Source: Nocardiopsis sinuspersici
GTDB lineage: Bacteria > Actinomycetota > Actinomycetes > Streptosporangiales > Streptosporangiaceae
DNA length: 64,000 bases
Reading direction: 5' to 3'
NCBI GenBank assembly: GCA_008638415.1
Contig: VWVT01000010.1
Span: 248,001-312,000 of the forward strand
Of the stretch, positions 27,701-37,298 are shown one piece after another (the stretch's first letter is position 1; the number at the start of each line of letters is the position of its first letter). Under the pieces are notes generated by a model, which saw only the letters and a program-made list of their open reading frames with translations, searched no databases and was not told the DNA's origin. Position numbers and translations under genes: made by a program.

Positions 27701-29149
27701 TCAGTACCCGCCACGGGTGCGGCGTGCCGCCGGGCGGCTGCGCATTCCGGCGCCCGCCAGACCGCCGCGCTGGAAGGCCCGTACCAGCTCGCCGCCGAGG
27801 TTGACCCCGGCGCCCAGCGCCAGGCCCACCATGACCGCCTCCGCCAGGCTGAGCAGGCCCGCCACCGCGCCGATCTCCAGGTTGTCGGTGCCCTGCGTGA
27901 TCTGGATCAGCCCCCGGTACAGGATGCTTCCCGGCAGCAGAGGCGCGATCGAGGGCACCAGGTACGGCAGCACCGGCCTGTGCGCGCGCCGCGCCAGCCA
28001 GTGGCCCACCATGCCCACCGCGATCGCGCCCACGACCGTGCCCACCACGGGCGGCACGTCCAGCAGGGAGCGCAGGCCCGCGTAGATCACCCAGATCATC
28101 ACGCCGAGCGCGCCGATGGTCGGCAGCATGCGGGGCGGTACCGCGAGCGAGATCGCGAACGCCATCGCGATCCCCGCCGCGCCGACCAGGACCGGCAGCT
28201 CCAGGGAGGTGCCCGCCGAGGGCAGGCTGTCCAGGTCGATGCCCACGCCCAGGCGCCCCGCGGTGTAGGCGACCACGCCCACACCCGAGACGATCGCGCC
28301 CAGGATGAAGAAGGTCTCCAGCAGACGGGCCGCCGCGGACACGTAGGTGCCGCTGATCCCGTCCTGGAGGCTGGCCACCAGCGGACGGCCGGGCAGCAGG
28401 GCCATGATGTTCCCGGTGATGATCGCCCCGGCCTGCAGCCCCAGGTCCAGCGTGCTGCTCACCCACAGCATGGCCACGCCGATGGTCGCCGCGACGATCG
28501 CGGCCGCCGTCATCTGGTAGAACTCCGCGACGCCGCGCTTGGCCAGGAACACCGCGGTGCGGTCGCCCAGCACGGTGGCCATGAACGCCACGGCCGCCAC
28601 GACGAAGCCACCGCCCACCATGAGGCCCGCGCTGGAGGCGATGAGGCCGAACCCGATCGCGATGACCCAGTTCGGGTAGGGCATGCGGGCGCGCCGGATC
28701 TGCTTCAGGCGGGCGGCGGCGTCCTCCAGCTCCAGCAGCCCCAGCGCGGACTCCTGGACCAGCGTGTGCAGCTCGTTGACGCGGAAGTAGTCCAGGGCGC
28801 GGCGGCGCACCACACGCTCGCCGGTGATCGGGTGGTGGTCGCCGCCGGGGTGGATGGACAGGGTGATCGTGGTGAAGGTGACCGAGACCTCCGAGCGGGG
28901 CAGGTCGAAGGCGACCGAGAGGCTCAGCATGGCCTCGCTGACGGTCTCGGTGCCCTCACCGCTGGCCAGCATCAGCTCGCCCGCGCGCAACACCAGGTCG
29001 ATGGCGCGTGCGTCAGGGAGGTCGACGTCCTCGTCCTCTTCGAGGCCGTCCGGGGTCAGCTCGCGCTCGTGCGCGGCCCGCCAGTCCCGCATCCTGCTGA
29101 GCAGGCGGTCCTCGCTCGGGGGTACGGGCCGCTCCCGCTTGCTTGGCAT
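27701..29149 (-). CDS. Threonine/serine exporter ThrE family protein
   Basis: 482 aa. The N-terminal cytoplasmic domain (about 45-165) has the family pattern: LVLRAGELMLASGEGTETV, then VTFTTITLSIHPGG and VRRRALDYFRVNEL. About ten membrane segments follow, with the ThrE-type loop ITGNIMALLPGRPLVASLQDGISG and a second PSIAPLLPGSILYRGL. Corynebacterium ThrE exports threonine and serine. Single-polypeptide form with both halves. ATG 29149 has GGAG upstream. Confidence 0.9.
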   Translation of the reverse strand: MPSKRERPVPPSEDRLLSRMRDWRAAHERELTPDGLEEDEDVDLPDARAIDLVLRAGELMLASGEGTETVSEAMLSLSVAFDLPRSEVSVTFTTITLSIHPGGDHHPITGERVVRRRALDYFRVNELHTLVQESALGLLELEDAAARLKQIRRARMPYPNWVIAIGFGLIASSAGLMVGGGFVVAAVAFMATVLGDRTAVFLAKRGVAEFYQMTAAAIVAATIGVAMLWVSSTLDLGLQAGAIITGNIMALLPGRPLVASLQDGISGTYVSAAARLLETFFILGAIVSGVGVVAYTAGRLGVGIDLDSLPSAGTSLELPVLVGAAGIAMAFAISLAVPPRMLPTIGALGVMIWVIYAGLRSLLDVPPVVGTVVGAIAVGMVGHWLARRAHRPVLPYLVPSIAPLLPGSILYRGLIQITQGTDNLEIGAVAGLLSLAEAVMVGLALGAGVNLGGELVRAFQRGGLAGAGMRSRPAARRTRGGY

Positions 29150-29428
29150 CCCTGTCTCCGTTCCCTCCCCGCCTGTACACCACGGTGGTCGGCGCGTTGA
29201 TCAAACCCTTGAGGGGACGCGGCCCGAGGGGGCCGGGTTCGCCCGGAGCGGGGGCGGTGGCCGGTGAGTTCGATCACCGGGACATCCTGTCAAGCCGTGT
29301 CGCCCTCCGACAGCGACGCGCCGGGGCCGTGGGGGCGGCCGCGGACCCCCGGAGGGTTCTGCCCGGGGGCCCGGGGATGTACTCGGAGGAAGGACCCCGG
29401 CGCCCCGGGGCGGTCCCCGTGCCCCGGT

Positions 29429-30133
29429 TCAGCGGGAGGGCGGCCCGGCGTCCTCGTCGAGCTGCCCCGGGCGGACCAGCCCGTGTTCGTAGGCGTACAC
29501 CACCGCCTGGACCCGGTCGCGCAGCCCCAGCTTGGTCAGGATGCTGCCCACGTGCGACTTGACGGTGGTCTCGCCGAGGACGAGGTGGGCGGCGATCTCG
29601 GCGTTGGACCACCCGCGCGCGAGCAGCCGCAGGACCTCGTGCTCGCGGGCGGTCAGCGGGTCCTCGCCGTCCCCGGAGCCGGACGAGGCGGCGGGCAGGA
29701 GCGGGGCGAAGCGGTCCAGCAGGCGGCGCAGCACCGGCGGGGAGACGATCGCCGAACCGTCCGCGACCACCCCGACGGCCGACACGAGTTCGGCGGGCGG
29801 CGCGTCCTTGAGCAGGAACCCGGTGGCGCCCGCGCGCAGCACCTCGACCGCGTACTCGTCCAGGTCGAACGTGGTCAGGGCCAGTACCCGTACCCGGTGG
29901 TCCAGGGACCGCGCCCACGACACGATCTGCCGGGTGGCCTCGATGCCGTCCATCCCGGCCATGCGCACGTCCATGAGGACGACGTCGGGCAGCAGGCTCC
30001 GGACCGCGCGGACCGCCTCGCGGCCGTCGGAGGCCTCGCCCACCACCGACAGGTGCGGGTCGGACTCCAGGATCATGCGGAAGCCGGCGCGGACGAGGGG
30101 CTGGTCGTCGACCAGCAGTACTGAGACGGGCAC
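29429..30133 (-). CDS. LuxR/NarL-family response regulator
   Basis: 234 aa from GTG 30133 (no clear ribosome site, possibly leaderless). Receiver domain at 1-120 with the acidic pair VDDQ, the phosphoacceptor in LMDVRM and the conserved lysine in FLLKDAP; LuxR helix-turn-helix at about 155-220 ([43 protein letters not shown]). These normally work with a sensor histidine kinase, but none is adjacent: the next gene on the same strand is a nuclease. It is therefore an orphan here. Confidence 0.93.
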   Translation of the reverse strand: MPVSVLLVDDQPLVRAGFRMILESDPHLSVVGEASDGREAVRAVRSLLPDVVLMDVRMAGMDGIEATRQIVSWARSLDHRVRVLALTTFDLDEYAVEVLRAGATGFLLKDAPPAELVSAVGVVADGSAIVSPPVLRRLLDRFAPLLPAASSGSGDGEDPLTAREHEVLRLLARGWSNAEIAAHLVLGETTVKSHVGSILTKLGLRDRVQAVVYAYEHGLVRPGQLDEDAGPPSR

Positions 30134-30188
30134 AGGAGTGATTGTGCCGCATCCGGGGACCGGTCCGCGGTCCGCCCGGGCCCCGGGC

Positions 30189-31043
30189 TCAGGCCTCGGG
30201 GGAGGGGCCCGGGCCCGGAGCCGGGTCGGTGGCGGCGGGGGAGCGGACGGGCAGGGGCGGCGGGGTGCCGCCGAACTCCGGGCACAGCGCCTGGTGCTCG
30301 CACCAGCCGCAGAGCTTGCTCTTCCTGGGCTCCCAGACACCGGCGCGTCCGGCCGCCTCGATCTGTGCCCAGACGTCGGAGATCTCCGTCTCGGCGGCCC
30401 GCAGTTCGTCCTCGGTGGGGTCGTACCAGCGCACGGCGCCGTCGCCGCCGAGGTAGACGAGCTGGAGGCGGGTGGGGACGACGCCGAGGTCGCGCCAGAT
30501 CATCACCGCGTAGAAGAAGATCTGGAACCGGGCCTTGTCCTCGAAGCGGGGATGGGGCGACTTGCCGGTCTTGTAGTCCACGATCCGGATCTGGCCGGAG
30601 GGGGTGACGTCGAGGCGGTCCACGTAGCCGCGCAGCTTGAGCCCGGTGGGCAGGGACACGTCCATGCGCATCTCGCGGTCGCGGGGCTCCAGGGCGGCGG
30701 GGTTCTCCAGGTCGAAGTAGCGCTGGACCAGGGCGCGGGCCGACTCCAGCCAGGTGTCGCGCTCGGCCTCGTCGGCGAAGAGCTCCTCCAGCTCGGGCTT
30801 CCTCTCGCGCAGCTTCCTCCACTGGGGGTCGACGAGGCCGAGGGCGTTGCGCGGGGTGCGCGACTCGGCGGGCAGCTCGTACAGGCGCTCCAGGCAGGCG
30901 TGGACGAGGGTTCCGCGCAGGGCCGCCGCGCTGGGCGCCTCGGGGAGCCGGTCGATGGTGCGGAAGCGGAACAGCAGGGGGCACTGAAGGAAGTCGGAGG
31001 CCCGGGAGGGCGAGAGGGCGGACGGAAGGAACGCGGTGGTCAT
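30189..31043 (-). CDS. RecB-family PD-(D/E)XK exonuclease with iron-sulfur cysteines
   Basis: 284 aa. An N-terminal [18 protein letters not shown] motif supplies the first cysteine, [14 protein letters not shown] the active-site His, YVDRLDV and [10 protein letters not shown] the catalytic Asp and DxK, and [14 protein letters not shown] the last three cysteines of a Cas4/AddB-like 4Fe-4S staple. Single-strand DNA exonuclease activity in repair is expected. This gene neighbours trmI and the proteasome ATPase in many actinobacteria (Rv2119-Rv2115c), and here the site-2 protease gene diverges from it at about 110 bp. Confidence 0.92.
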   Translation of the reverse strand: MTTAFLPSALSPSRASDFLQCPLLFRFRTIDRLPEAPSAAALRGTLVHACLERLYELPAESRTPRNALGLVDPQWRKLRERKPELEELFADEAERDTWLESARALVQRYFDLENPAALEPRDREMRMDVSLPTGLKLRGYVDRLDVTPSGQIRIVDYKTGKSPHPRFEDKARFQIFFYAVMIWRDLGVVPTRLQLVYLGGDGAVRWYDPTEDELRAAETEISDVWAQIEAAGRAGVWEPRKSKLCGWCEHQALCPEFGGTPPPLPVRSPAATDPAPGPGPSPEA

Positions 31044-31151
31044 GTGACGAGCCTATGAGAAGGCCGTGACAGGTGGGAGCCGGAAGCGGGGAGAGGACGC
31101 CGGGCCCGGACGTGCCGGTGGAGCGCGCCGGGCGGGCCGTAGGCTGGGGGC

Positions 31152-32306
31152 GTGACGACCGGTAGTGACCCATCATCGCCCCGATCCCGCAGCCGTTCCG
31201 CGAAGCCGGGGCTGCTGATCGGCCGCCCCTTCGGCATCCCCGTCCACGTGACGCCCTCGTGGCTGATCGTGGCGGTGCTGATCACCCTGGTCTACGGCGG
31301 CATCGTCCAGGACCGTCTGGCGCTGGGCCCCGCCGCCTACCTGCTGGCGTTCGTCTTCGCCGTCCTGCTCTACGTCTCGGTCCTGGTGCACGAGCTCGCC
31401 CACTCGGTGGTCGCGCGCATGTACGGCCTGCCGGTCCGGCGCATCGTGCTGTACGTGCTGGGCGGGGTCTCCGAGATCGAGCGCGAGGCGCCCACACCGG
31501 GCCGCGAGTTCTGGATCGCCTTCGCCGGCCCCCTGTTCTCCCTGCTCCTGGCCGCGTGCGGATTCGGCCTGTACCTGCTCGCCGACCCGTTCAGCGTGGT
31601 CGGTGAGCTGCTGTTCCAACTGTGGATCGCCAACCTGCTGGTGGGTGTGTTCAACCTGATGCCCGGGCTTCCCCTGGACGGCGGGCGGCTGCTGCGCGCC
31701 GGGGTGTGGAAGCTGACCGGCAGGCCCTACCTGGGGAGCGTGGCCGCCGCCTGGGGCGGCCGGGTACTGGCCCTGGTGGTCGTGTCGCTGCCGTTCGCGT
31801 TGGCCTGGTCGGCGGGTGGCGGGCCCAGCCCGTGGACCGTGGTGTGGGGCCTGGTCCTGGGCGGCTTCATGTGGATGGGCGCCACGGACGCGTTGCGCGC
31901 CGCCCGGATGCGTGAGCGGCTTCCCCGCCTGCGGGCCCGTGACCTGGCCCGGAAGGCGGTGACGGTGCCGGCCGACACCCCGCTCGCCGAGGCCCGGCGC
32001 CGGGCGCTGGAGGCGGGGGGCGTGGAGATCGTGGTGACCGACTCCAGCGGAGCGGCGACCGCGATCGTGCATCCGGCGGCGGCCGAGGCGATCGCCGAGG
32101 AGCGTCGGGCGTGGGTTCCGGTGTCGAGTGTGGCCCGGGCGGTCACCGCGCACTCACTGGTGCCGGTGGGGCTTGAGGGGGAGGAACTGCTGAACACGCT
32201 CACCAGCCATCCGCTGCCCGAGTACCTGGTGGTGACGGAGGACGGCGGTGTGCGCGGAGTGCTGCGGGCCACGGACGTGAACGCGGCGGTGTCGGGCCGG
32301 ATCTGA
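31152..32306 (+). CDS. Site-2 protease family (M50) membrane metalloprotease with CBS domains
   Basis: 384 aa, GTG start at 31152. The zinc motif HELAH (about residue 80) lies in a membrane helix, and NLMPGLPLDGG (about residue 175) supplies the third ligand. The membrane part has about six segments and is followed by CBS-like repeats (ARDLARKAVTVPADTPLAEARRRAL, LPEYLVVTEDGGVRGVLRATDV). This is the Rip3/SpoIVFB-like class that cuts membrane-embedded substrates such as anti-sigma factors; the substrate is unknown. Confidence 0.92.
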   Translation: MTTGSDPSSPRSRSRSAKPGLLIGRPFGIPVHVTPSWLIVAVLITLVYGGIVQDRLALGPAAYLLAFVFAVLLYVSVLVHELAHSVVARMYGLPVRRIVLYVLGGVSEIEREAPTPGREFWIAFAGPLFSLLLAACGFGLYLLADPFSVVGELLFQLWIANLLVGVFNLMPGLPLDGGRLLRAGVWKLTGRPYLGSVAAAWGGRVLALVVVSLPFALAWSAGGGPSPWTVVWGLVLGGFMWMGATDALRAARMRERLPRLRARDLARKAVTVPADTPLAEARRRALEAGGVEIVVTDSSGAATAIVHPAAAEAIAEERRAWVPVSSVARAVTAHSLVPVGLEGEELLNTLTSHPLPEYLVVTEDGGVRGVLRATDVNAAVSGRI

Positions 32307-32428
32307 GGCCGCCGCCGCGGGGCCGGGCGGCGCGGGTCCGCGGGGACGCGTGTCGGCGGGCGTGTACCGGCGGATGCACCAGCGGAGCGCGCACCGGTGG
32401 CCCAGGACGTGCCCGGCGGGCACACGCC

Positions 32429-32902
32429 CTAGCGACGGGCTCCATCGGGCCACAGCACCGACACCGGGCGAAAGAGCGAGCGCGCGTAGGCCACCACGTC
32501 GGCGGTGCCGCCGGGGCCCCGCGCGGGTCGGCCGTCCCAGACGGCCACGAGCTGGTCGCAGCGCCGCACGAGCAGCCTTCCGGCCTCCATGTGCGCCTTT
32601 GACGTGGACTCGGTGTGCGGTAAATCGTGGACGAGGACGGCCTGTGCCAGCAGGCGGTCGTAGACGGGGTGGTGCTCCTCCGGAAGCGCCTCCCGGTAAC
32701 CGGCGGCCGGGACGACCGCCTCCAACGGCGCTCCGGCGGCCAGGACCGCCTCGGCGAAGACGGCGTCGGCGCCGTCGGCCAGACAGGACAGGCCCACCAT
32801 CTCGCAGCCGTACGGCTCCAGGTGCGCGGAGACCAGCTCGGCGACGGCTCCGCTCACCTCGGGGGACAGGGCTCGGTGGCCGGTGACTCCGATACGAATC
32901 AC
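32429..32902 (-). CDS. SLOG-fold (DprA/LOG-like nucleotide-ligand) domain protein
   Basis: 157 aa from GTG 32902, with GGGAG upstream. Motifs: IGVTGHRAL at the N-terminus, LSCLADGADAVFAEAVL, HTESTSKAHMEAGRLLVRRCDQLVAVWDG and a C-terminal GGTADVVAYAR. This Rossmann-like pattern fits the SLOG superfamily, whose members bind or process nucleotide-derived ligands. It follows the XRE-TPR gene by 32 bases on the same strand, so the two are probably one operon. Confidence 0.75.
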   Translation of the reverse strand: MIRIGVTGHRALSPEVSGAVAELVSAHLEPYGCEMVGLSCLADGADAVFAEAVLAAGAPLEAVVPAAGYREALPEEHHPVYDRLLAQAVLVHDLPHTESTSKAHMEAGRLLVRRCDQLVAVWDGRPARGPGGTADVVAYARSLFRPVSVLWPDGARR

Positions 32903-32934
32903 GAAATCTCCCTTTTGTTCGCTTCGCGGCTCTT

Positions 32935-34263
32935 CTACCCGGAAGCGGTGACACCGGTAACCAGCGACGTGAGCTGTTCGTCCAGGTCGGCCGCACAGCG
33001 CGTCCGCGGCCTCGGGTACCGGCGCCGGAAGGACCGCACCCGTCCGATGACCCGCTCCGACTCGAACCGCATCCCCGTGGCCAGCGCCTCCCGGGCCAGG
33101 CGGAACGCCTCGTCCACGTCGCCCGCCTCGGCGTGCGCCGAGGCCAGCTCCACCTGTAGTACGGCGGACTGCTTGGCGTTGGCCGCCCTCGGGGCGCACG
33201 CCTCGGCGAAGGCCCGGCGGGCGTCGTGCGGGCGGCTCAGCCGCACACCCACCAGGGCCCGGTAGCCGGCGACCTTGGCCTCGTCGAAGGCGAACACCCA
33301 CGGCCAGGGCGGGTCGGTGTTGGCCGACCGGGCCGCCTCCCTCTCCGCCCGTCCGATGGCGCGCACGGCGGCCGGGCCGTCGCCGACCCCGGCGTGCGCG
33401 AGCGCCTCCACGCAGGCGAGCCAGGCGCGGGCGGTGGGGTGGGCCGAGGCGCCGAGGACGTGCCCGGCCTCCTGCACCAGCCCCAGGCCCAGGTGGGGAT
33501 CCTGTGCGGTGTCGGTCTCGAAGGCCGCCAGGGAGCCCAGCATGTACACGTCGAGCAGGCGTGTGCCCGCCTGCCGTGCACGGGCCACCGCCGTGCGGTA
33601 GTACGTGCGGGCCGATCCCGTGTCGCCGCGGTCGGCGTGCAGCCAGGCGGCGAACCCCGAGGCCTCGCTGGCGGCCGCACTCAGGTCCGAGTGGAACGGT
33701 GTCCCGTGCGCCTGCGCGAGCATATGCTCGGACAGATGCACGTGCGCCACCGCGCTGGGCAACAGGTGGCGGGCGGGGGAGTCGGCGTCCATGCGGCGCT
33801 GGCCCCCGGTGATGGAACGCAGGGCTGAGGCCGTCGTCTCGTTGACGCATCGGTGGCCCGCCGCCCGGGCGCCCGCCGGCGCGGCGGCCGTGGCGGCGGT
33901 GGCGGTGAGCAGGGCACTCGCGGCGACCGCACGCCCGAAGTCGCGGCGTCTCGTGGTGTCCACCCCCTTCTCTGCGGAACCGGCCCGGGGAGGGCCGTCG
34001 CCGAAACGCAGCAGGTGCAGCGGGACACCCAGTCGTCGGGCGAGGTCGTGTACCTGGCTGATGGTCAGTGACTGCTGGCCGTTGACCACGCGCGAGACCC
34101 AGCTCTGGGAGTAGTCGATCGCGCGGGCGAGGTCGCCCTGGGACCATCCGCGTGCGGTGCGCACGCCCTCGATGACCGAGGCCATGTCACAGGTGGCCAG
34201 GGCGCTCGCCATGCGAGGCCGCGTCCACAGGTCCGGTGGAAGAACGCCGTCTGGTTGGGGCAT
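32935..34263 (-). CDS. XRE-family helix-turn-helix regulator with TPR-like C-terminal region
   Basis: 442 aa. A Cro/CI helix-turn-helix at about 30-85 (GVRTARGWSQGDLARAIDYSQSW, SLTISQVHDLARRLGVPLHLLRFG), an Ala-rich linker, and a long helical TPR-like region to the end (YYRTAVARARQAG, AGHVLGASAHPTARAWL, EAFRLAREALATGM). The ATG at 34263 has no ribosome site; TAACCT (34275-34270) ends 6 bases upstream, which fits a leaderless transcript. Such regulators often sense a signal through the TPR part. The SLOG gene follows closely and a divergent hypothetical gene precedes it. Confidence 0.88.
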   Translation of the reverse strand: MPQPDGVLPPDLWTRPRMASALATCDMASVIEGVRTARGWSQGDLARAIDYSQSWVSRVVNGQQSLTISQVHDLARRLGVPLHLLRFGDGPPRAGSAEKGVDTTRRRDFGRAVAASALLTATAATAAAPAGARAAGHRCVNETTASALRSITGGQRRMDADSPARHLLPSAVAHVHLSEHMLAQAHGTPFHSDLSAAASEASGFAAWLHADRGDTGSARTYYRTAVARARQAGTRLLDVYMLGSLAAFETDTAQDPHLGLGLVQEAGHVLGASAHPTARAWLACVEALAHAGVGDGPAAVRAIGRAEREAARSANTDPPWPWVFAFDEAKVAGYRALVGVRLSRPHDARRAFAEACAPRAANAKQSAVLQVELASAHAEAGDVDEAFRLAREALATGMRFESERVIGRVRSFRRRYPRPRTRCAADLDEQLTSLVTGVTASG

Positions 34264-34413
34264 GAGCTTAGGTTAGGGATTCCGTGCGGCCTTGGTGGCT
34301 ATGTGTGAAAAAGAAGGGGCCATGCGGGATACGCATAGAGTCGCCCACCCCCCTCTCCGGTACGGCAGAGTGCAAGAGTCGTTGGTCCCGGAAAGCCTGG
34401 GAGGGGAAGTCCC

Positions 34414-34797
34414 GTGACCGTTGAGACCCCGGCTGTGGGAAGCCCGAGTCTGAGATGTGCCCTTGGCGCGACCGGTACACCCGGTACGGCCGGGGCGGCG
34501 GACCGCGTGGAGCTGGCGGGCCTCGCCCTGCGGGGCCTGGCCGCGGAACTGCGTTCGCGGGGGGTGGAGGTCCGCGAGGACGGCGCGTTCGGCGCCGTCG
34601 ACGCCGGCCCCAGGGCCCGGCCCCAGCGGGCCCTGCTGCGGCCCCACCGGGGCGGCCTGTGGTGGTGGATGCGCTGGCCGCTCCAGGACGGGGTGCCGCC
34701 GTCGCTGGCGGGGGTCCCCCTCTCGCCGGTCGCCCGGACCTCCGACGCCGCGCGGCGGATCGCGGGCGCCCTGTCCGTGGCCGTCGGCGACACCTGA
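34414..34797 (+). CDS. Hypothetical protein
   Basis: 127 aa. GTG 34414 has an unusually good GGGAGGGGAAG ribosome site. A conserved-looking core reads LAGLALRGLAAELRSRGVEV, then LRPHRGGLWWWMRWP and ARRIAGALSVAVGD. No domain is recognised. It is divergent from the XRE-TPR gene across 150 bp. The small size and Trp-rich centre resemble small proteins encoded beside XRE regulators in actinomycetes, but the match is not specific. Confidence 0.65.
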   Translation: MTVETPAVGSPSLRCALGATGTPGTAGAADRVELAGLALRGLAAELRSRGVEVREDGAFGAVDAGPRARPQRALLRPHRGGLWWWMRWPLQDGVPPSLAGVPLSPVARTSDAARRIAGALSVAVGDT

Positions 34798-34971
34798 GCA
34801 CGCGCGGGCCGTCGGTCCGCGCTCATGCGGGCGCGTGTGTCGTCCGCGCCCGGAAGGCGGGCGGGGCCCGGGTTCTCCCCGAAACCCAGTCTCCCTCTGC
34901 GCGGGGCCGCCCGGCCTCGCCCGCCCTCCACACGGCACCGTCCGGCGGTCCCTCCTCCCGGGGCCCGTGAC

Positions 34972-35796
34972 CTAGCCGCCCGCCGCGCGGAACTCCCCCG
35001 GCGTGATCCCGTAGTACCGGCCGAACCACCGGGTCAGGTGGCTCTGGTCGGCGAACCCCGCCAGTGCGGAGGCCTCCGCCAGCGACGCCCCGGCCGCGAT
35101 CAGCTCCCGGGACCGCCGCAGCCGCAACTGCCGCTGGTAGTCGCTGGGCGCCATTCCCCGCACCATGCGAAAGGCCCGGTACACCGCGAAACGGCTCCGC
35201 CCGGCCGCCGAAGCCAGCTCCCCGGCTCCCACGTCCTCGGGAAACCTCTCACGCAGCACGGCCTCCACCCGCGCCGCCACGCGCCCCGCGTCCGGGTCCG
35301 AGATCCCCGCCACCGCCGGACGCTCCGTCGCCCCGCGGCACACCGTCGACATCACCGCACCGCGCAGTGCCTCGTCCACGGCCAGCCCGGAGCCCTCTCG
35401 CGACAGCGCCGTGTACAGCCCGCGCAGCGCCGCGGCCAGCGCCGGGTCGCGCACCACCGGATCGGCGAACAGCGGCAGCCCGGCCCGCCCCTCGGCGGCG
35501 TCCGCGAGCACCTCCCGCACCAGTTCCGGTCCGATGTGCACGATCCGGTAGGTGAATCCCAGCTCGCCACCGGCGTGCCCGTCGTGCGGGTCCTCCGGGT
35601 TGAAGGCCAGCACCATTCCGGACACGCTCGCGTGCGCGCCGCCCCGGCAGTTGAACGCCTGTACCCCCGACTCCGTCACCCCGAACGAGTAGGCGTCGTG
35701 GCTGTGCCGGTGGTAGGCGTGCCGCTCGAAGTGCGCGTGCATCGCCTCCAGCGGCCGCTCGGGCGACCTCCAGTACCTGGCCCAGTCCTGTGTCAC
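34972..35796 (-). CDS. AraC-family transcriptional regulator
   Basis: 274 aa from GTG 35796 (GTG 35814 is possible). The N-terminal half is an AraC-type cupin (HYHRHSHDAY-like HAYHRHSHDAYSFGV, and NPEDPHDGHA). The C-terminal 100 residues are the double helix-turn-helix (VGAGELASAAGRSRFAVYRAF, SLAEASALAGFADQSHLTRWF, GITPGEFR). It is divergent from the DUF2000 gene with about 75 bp between, a pairing that occurs repeatedly in actinomycetes, so that gene is its probable target. Confidence 0.92.
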   Translation of the reverse strand: MTQDWARYWRSPERPLEAMHAHFERHAYHRHSHDAYSFGVTESGVQAFNCRGGAHASVSGMVLAFNPEDPHDGHAGGELGFTYRIVHIGPELVREVLADAAEGRAGLPLFADPVVRDPALAAALRGLYTALSREGSGLAVDEALRGAVMSTVCRGATERPAVAGISDPDAGRVAARVEAVLRERFPEDVGAGELASAAGRSRFAVYRAFRMVRGMAPSDYQRQLRLRRSRELIAAGASLAEASALAGFADQSHLTRWFGRYYGITPGEFRAAGG

Positions 35797-35870
35797 GCCC
35801 CCATTGTCCGGCACCGCCGGCGCGCACCAGCGTTCAAGACCGGGAACGCCGGCTCCGCCACCATCGGCAC

Positions 35871-36281
35871 ATGCGTTTCGACACCAAGATCGCCGTGGCC
35901 GTGCGCGAGGACCTGGCCGCGTGGCAAAAGCTCAACGTCGTCGCCTTCCTCAGCAGCGGCATCGCCCACTCCCGGCCCGAGTCCATGGGCGAGCCCTACG
36001 AGGACGCGTCCGGCAACACCTATTCGCCGATGTTCCGCGAACCCGTCCTCGTCCACGCCGCCGAGTCGCGGACCCTGGCCCGCACACTCGACCGCGCCCG
36101 CTCCAGGAACCTGCCCGCCGCGCTCTACACCGAGGAGCTGTTCAAGACCGGCAACGACGACGACAACCGCGCCGCCGTGCTCGCCGTGGCCGCGGAGGAC
36201 CTGAACCTGGTGGGTGTGGCCGTGCACGGTCCCAGGGGGGACGTCGACAAGGTGTTCAAAGGCCTGCGCCTGCATCCCTGA
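35871..36281 (+). CDS. DUF2000 family protein
   Basis: 136 aa from ATG 35871. Family pattern: KIAVAVREDLAAWQKLNVVAFLSSGIA, then NTYSPMFREPVLVHAA, and AALYTEELFKTGNDDDNRAAV. Structural relatives have a peptidyl-tRNA hydrolase 2-like fold, but no catalytic role is established. No good ribosome site is present, so the mRNA may be leaderless or nearly so. Regulation by the divergent AraC protein is likely. Confidence 0.85.
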   Translation: MRFDTKIAVAVREDLAAWQKLNVVAFLSSGIAHSRPESMGEPYEDASGNTYSPMFREPVLVHAAESRTLARTLDRARSRNLPAALYTEELFKTGNDDDNRAAVLAVAAEDLNLVGVAVHGPRGDVDKVFKGLRLHP

Positions 36282-36320
36282 CCCCGGCCGGTTGGCGCCG
36301 TCCGGGCCGTGCGCGGTCCC

Positions 36321-37085
36321 TCAGACGGTCTCCGTCTCGACGGCGGCCAGGGCGGCGCCGACGATCCCCGCGGTGTTGCGCAGCGTAGCGGCCACGGTGG
36401 GGGTCCGGATGTCCAGCAGGGGGAGGAACTTGTCCGCGTCGCGGCTCACCCCGCCGCCGACCACGATCAGGTCAGGCCACAGCAGGTCCTCCACCACCCG
36501 GTAGTAGCGGTGCAGCCGCTCGGTCGCCCACTCCCGGTAGGACAGTCCCTCCTCGTCCTTGGCCGCGGACGAGGCCCGCGTCTCCGCGTCGTGGCCGTCG
36601 ATCTCCAGGTGCCCGAACTCGGTGTTGGGCACCAGCCGCCCGTCCACCACCAGGGCGGAGCCGATCCCCGTGCCCAGGGTCGTCATCAGCACCACCCCCG
36701 ACACCCCCTTGGCGGCGCCGTAGCGGGTCTCCGCCACGGCCGCGGCGTCGGCGTCGTTGAGGACGCGGACCGGATGGCCGGTGGCCTCGCGGAACAGCTC
36801 CCCCGCGTCGTAGCCGATCCAGGCCTTGTCCAGGTTGGCGGAGGTGCGTACCACTCCCTGCTGTACGACGCCGGGGAAGGTGACGCCCACGGGCGCCCCC
36901 GCCGTCTCGGGGAAGTACTCGGAGATCTCGTGCACGATCTCGGCCACCGCCTCGGGGGCGGACCGCTCCGGCGTGAGGACCTTCTTGCGCTCCTTGAGGA
37001 ACTCGCCGGTGGCCAGGTCGACCGGCGCCCCCTTGATCCCGCTGCCGCCGATGTCGATTCCCAGCCCCGTGGTCAGCTGTGACAT
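36321..37085 (-). CDS. ppgK: Polyphosphate glucokinase
   Basis: 254 aa from ATG 37085, with GGGAG about 10 bases upstream. ROK-family motifs: [15 protein letters not shown] phosphate-binding N-terminus, [12 protein letters not shown] with the catalytic Asp, [22 protein letters not shown] and a C-terminal [16 protein letters not shown]. The length and [11 protein letters not shown] motif are those of actinobacterial PpgK, which phosphorylates glucose with polyphosphate or ATP. Confidence 0.93.
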   Translation of the reverse strand: MSQLTTGLGIDIGGSGIKGAPVDLATGEFLKERKKVLTPERSAPEAVAEIVHEISEYFPETAGAPVGVTFPGVVQQGVVRTSANLDKAWIGYDAGELFREATGHPVRVLNDADAAAVAETRYGAAKGVSGVVLMTTLGTGIGSALVVDGRLVPNTEFGHLEIDGHDAETRASSAAKDEEGLSYREWATERLHRYYRVVEDLLWPDLIVVGGGVSRDADKFLPLLDIRTPTVAATLRNTAGIVGAALAAVETETV

Positions 37086-37298
37086 GGGTAGTCGTCTCCC
37101 GTGGTCATCGTGTGGTGGACGGGCGTCGTCACGGCCCCGCAGGCTGATACTGCCCCGGCGGGCGGCTCTTCGCACGTGCCGCCGCGGCCCGGTCGGCGCG
37201 CCCGGCCGGCGACCGCCGCGCCCCCGCGCGGCACCCGCCGGTTCGCCGCGGTACCGGAAGGCCGATACGCTGGGCGATTGCCCTGCCAACCAACAGCG

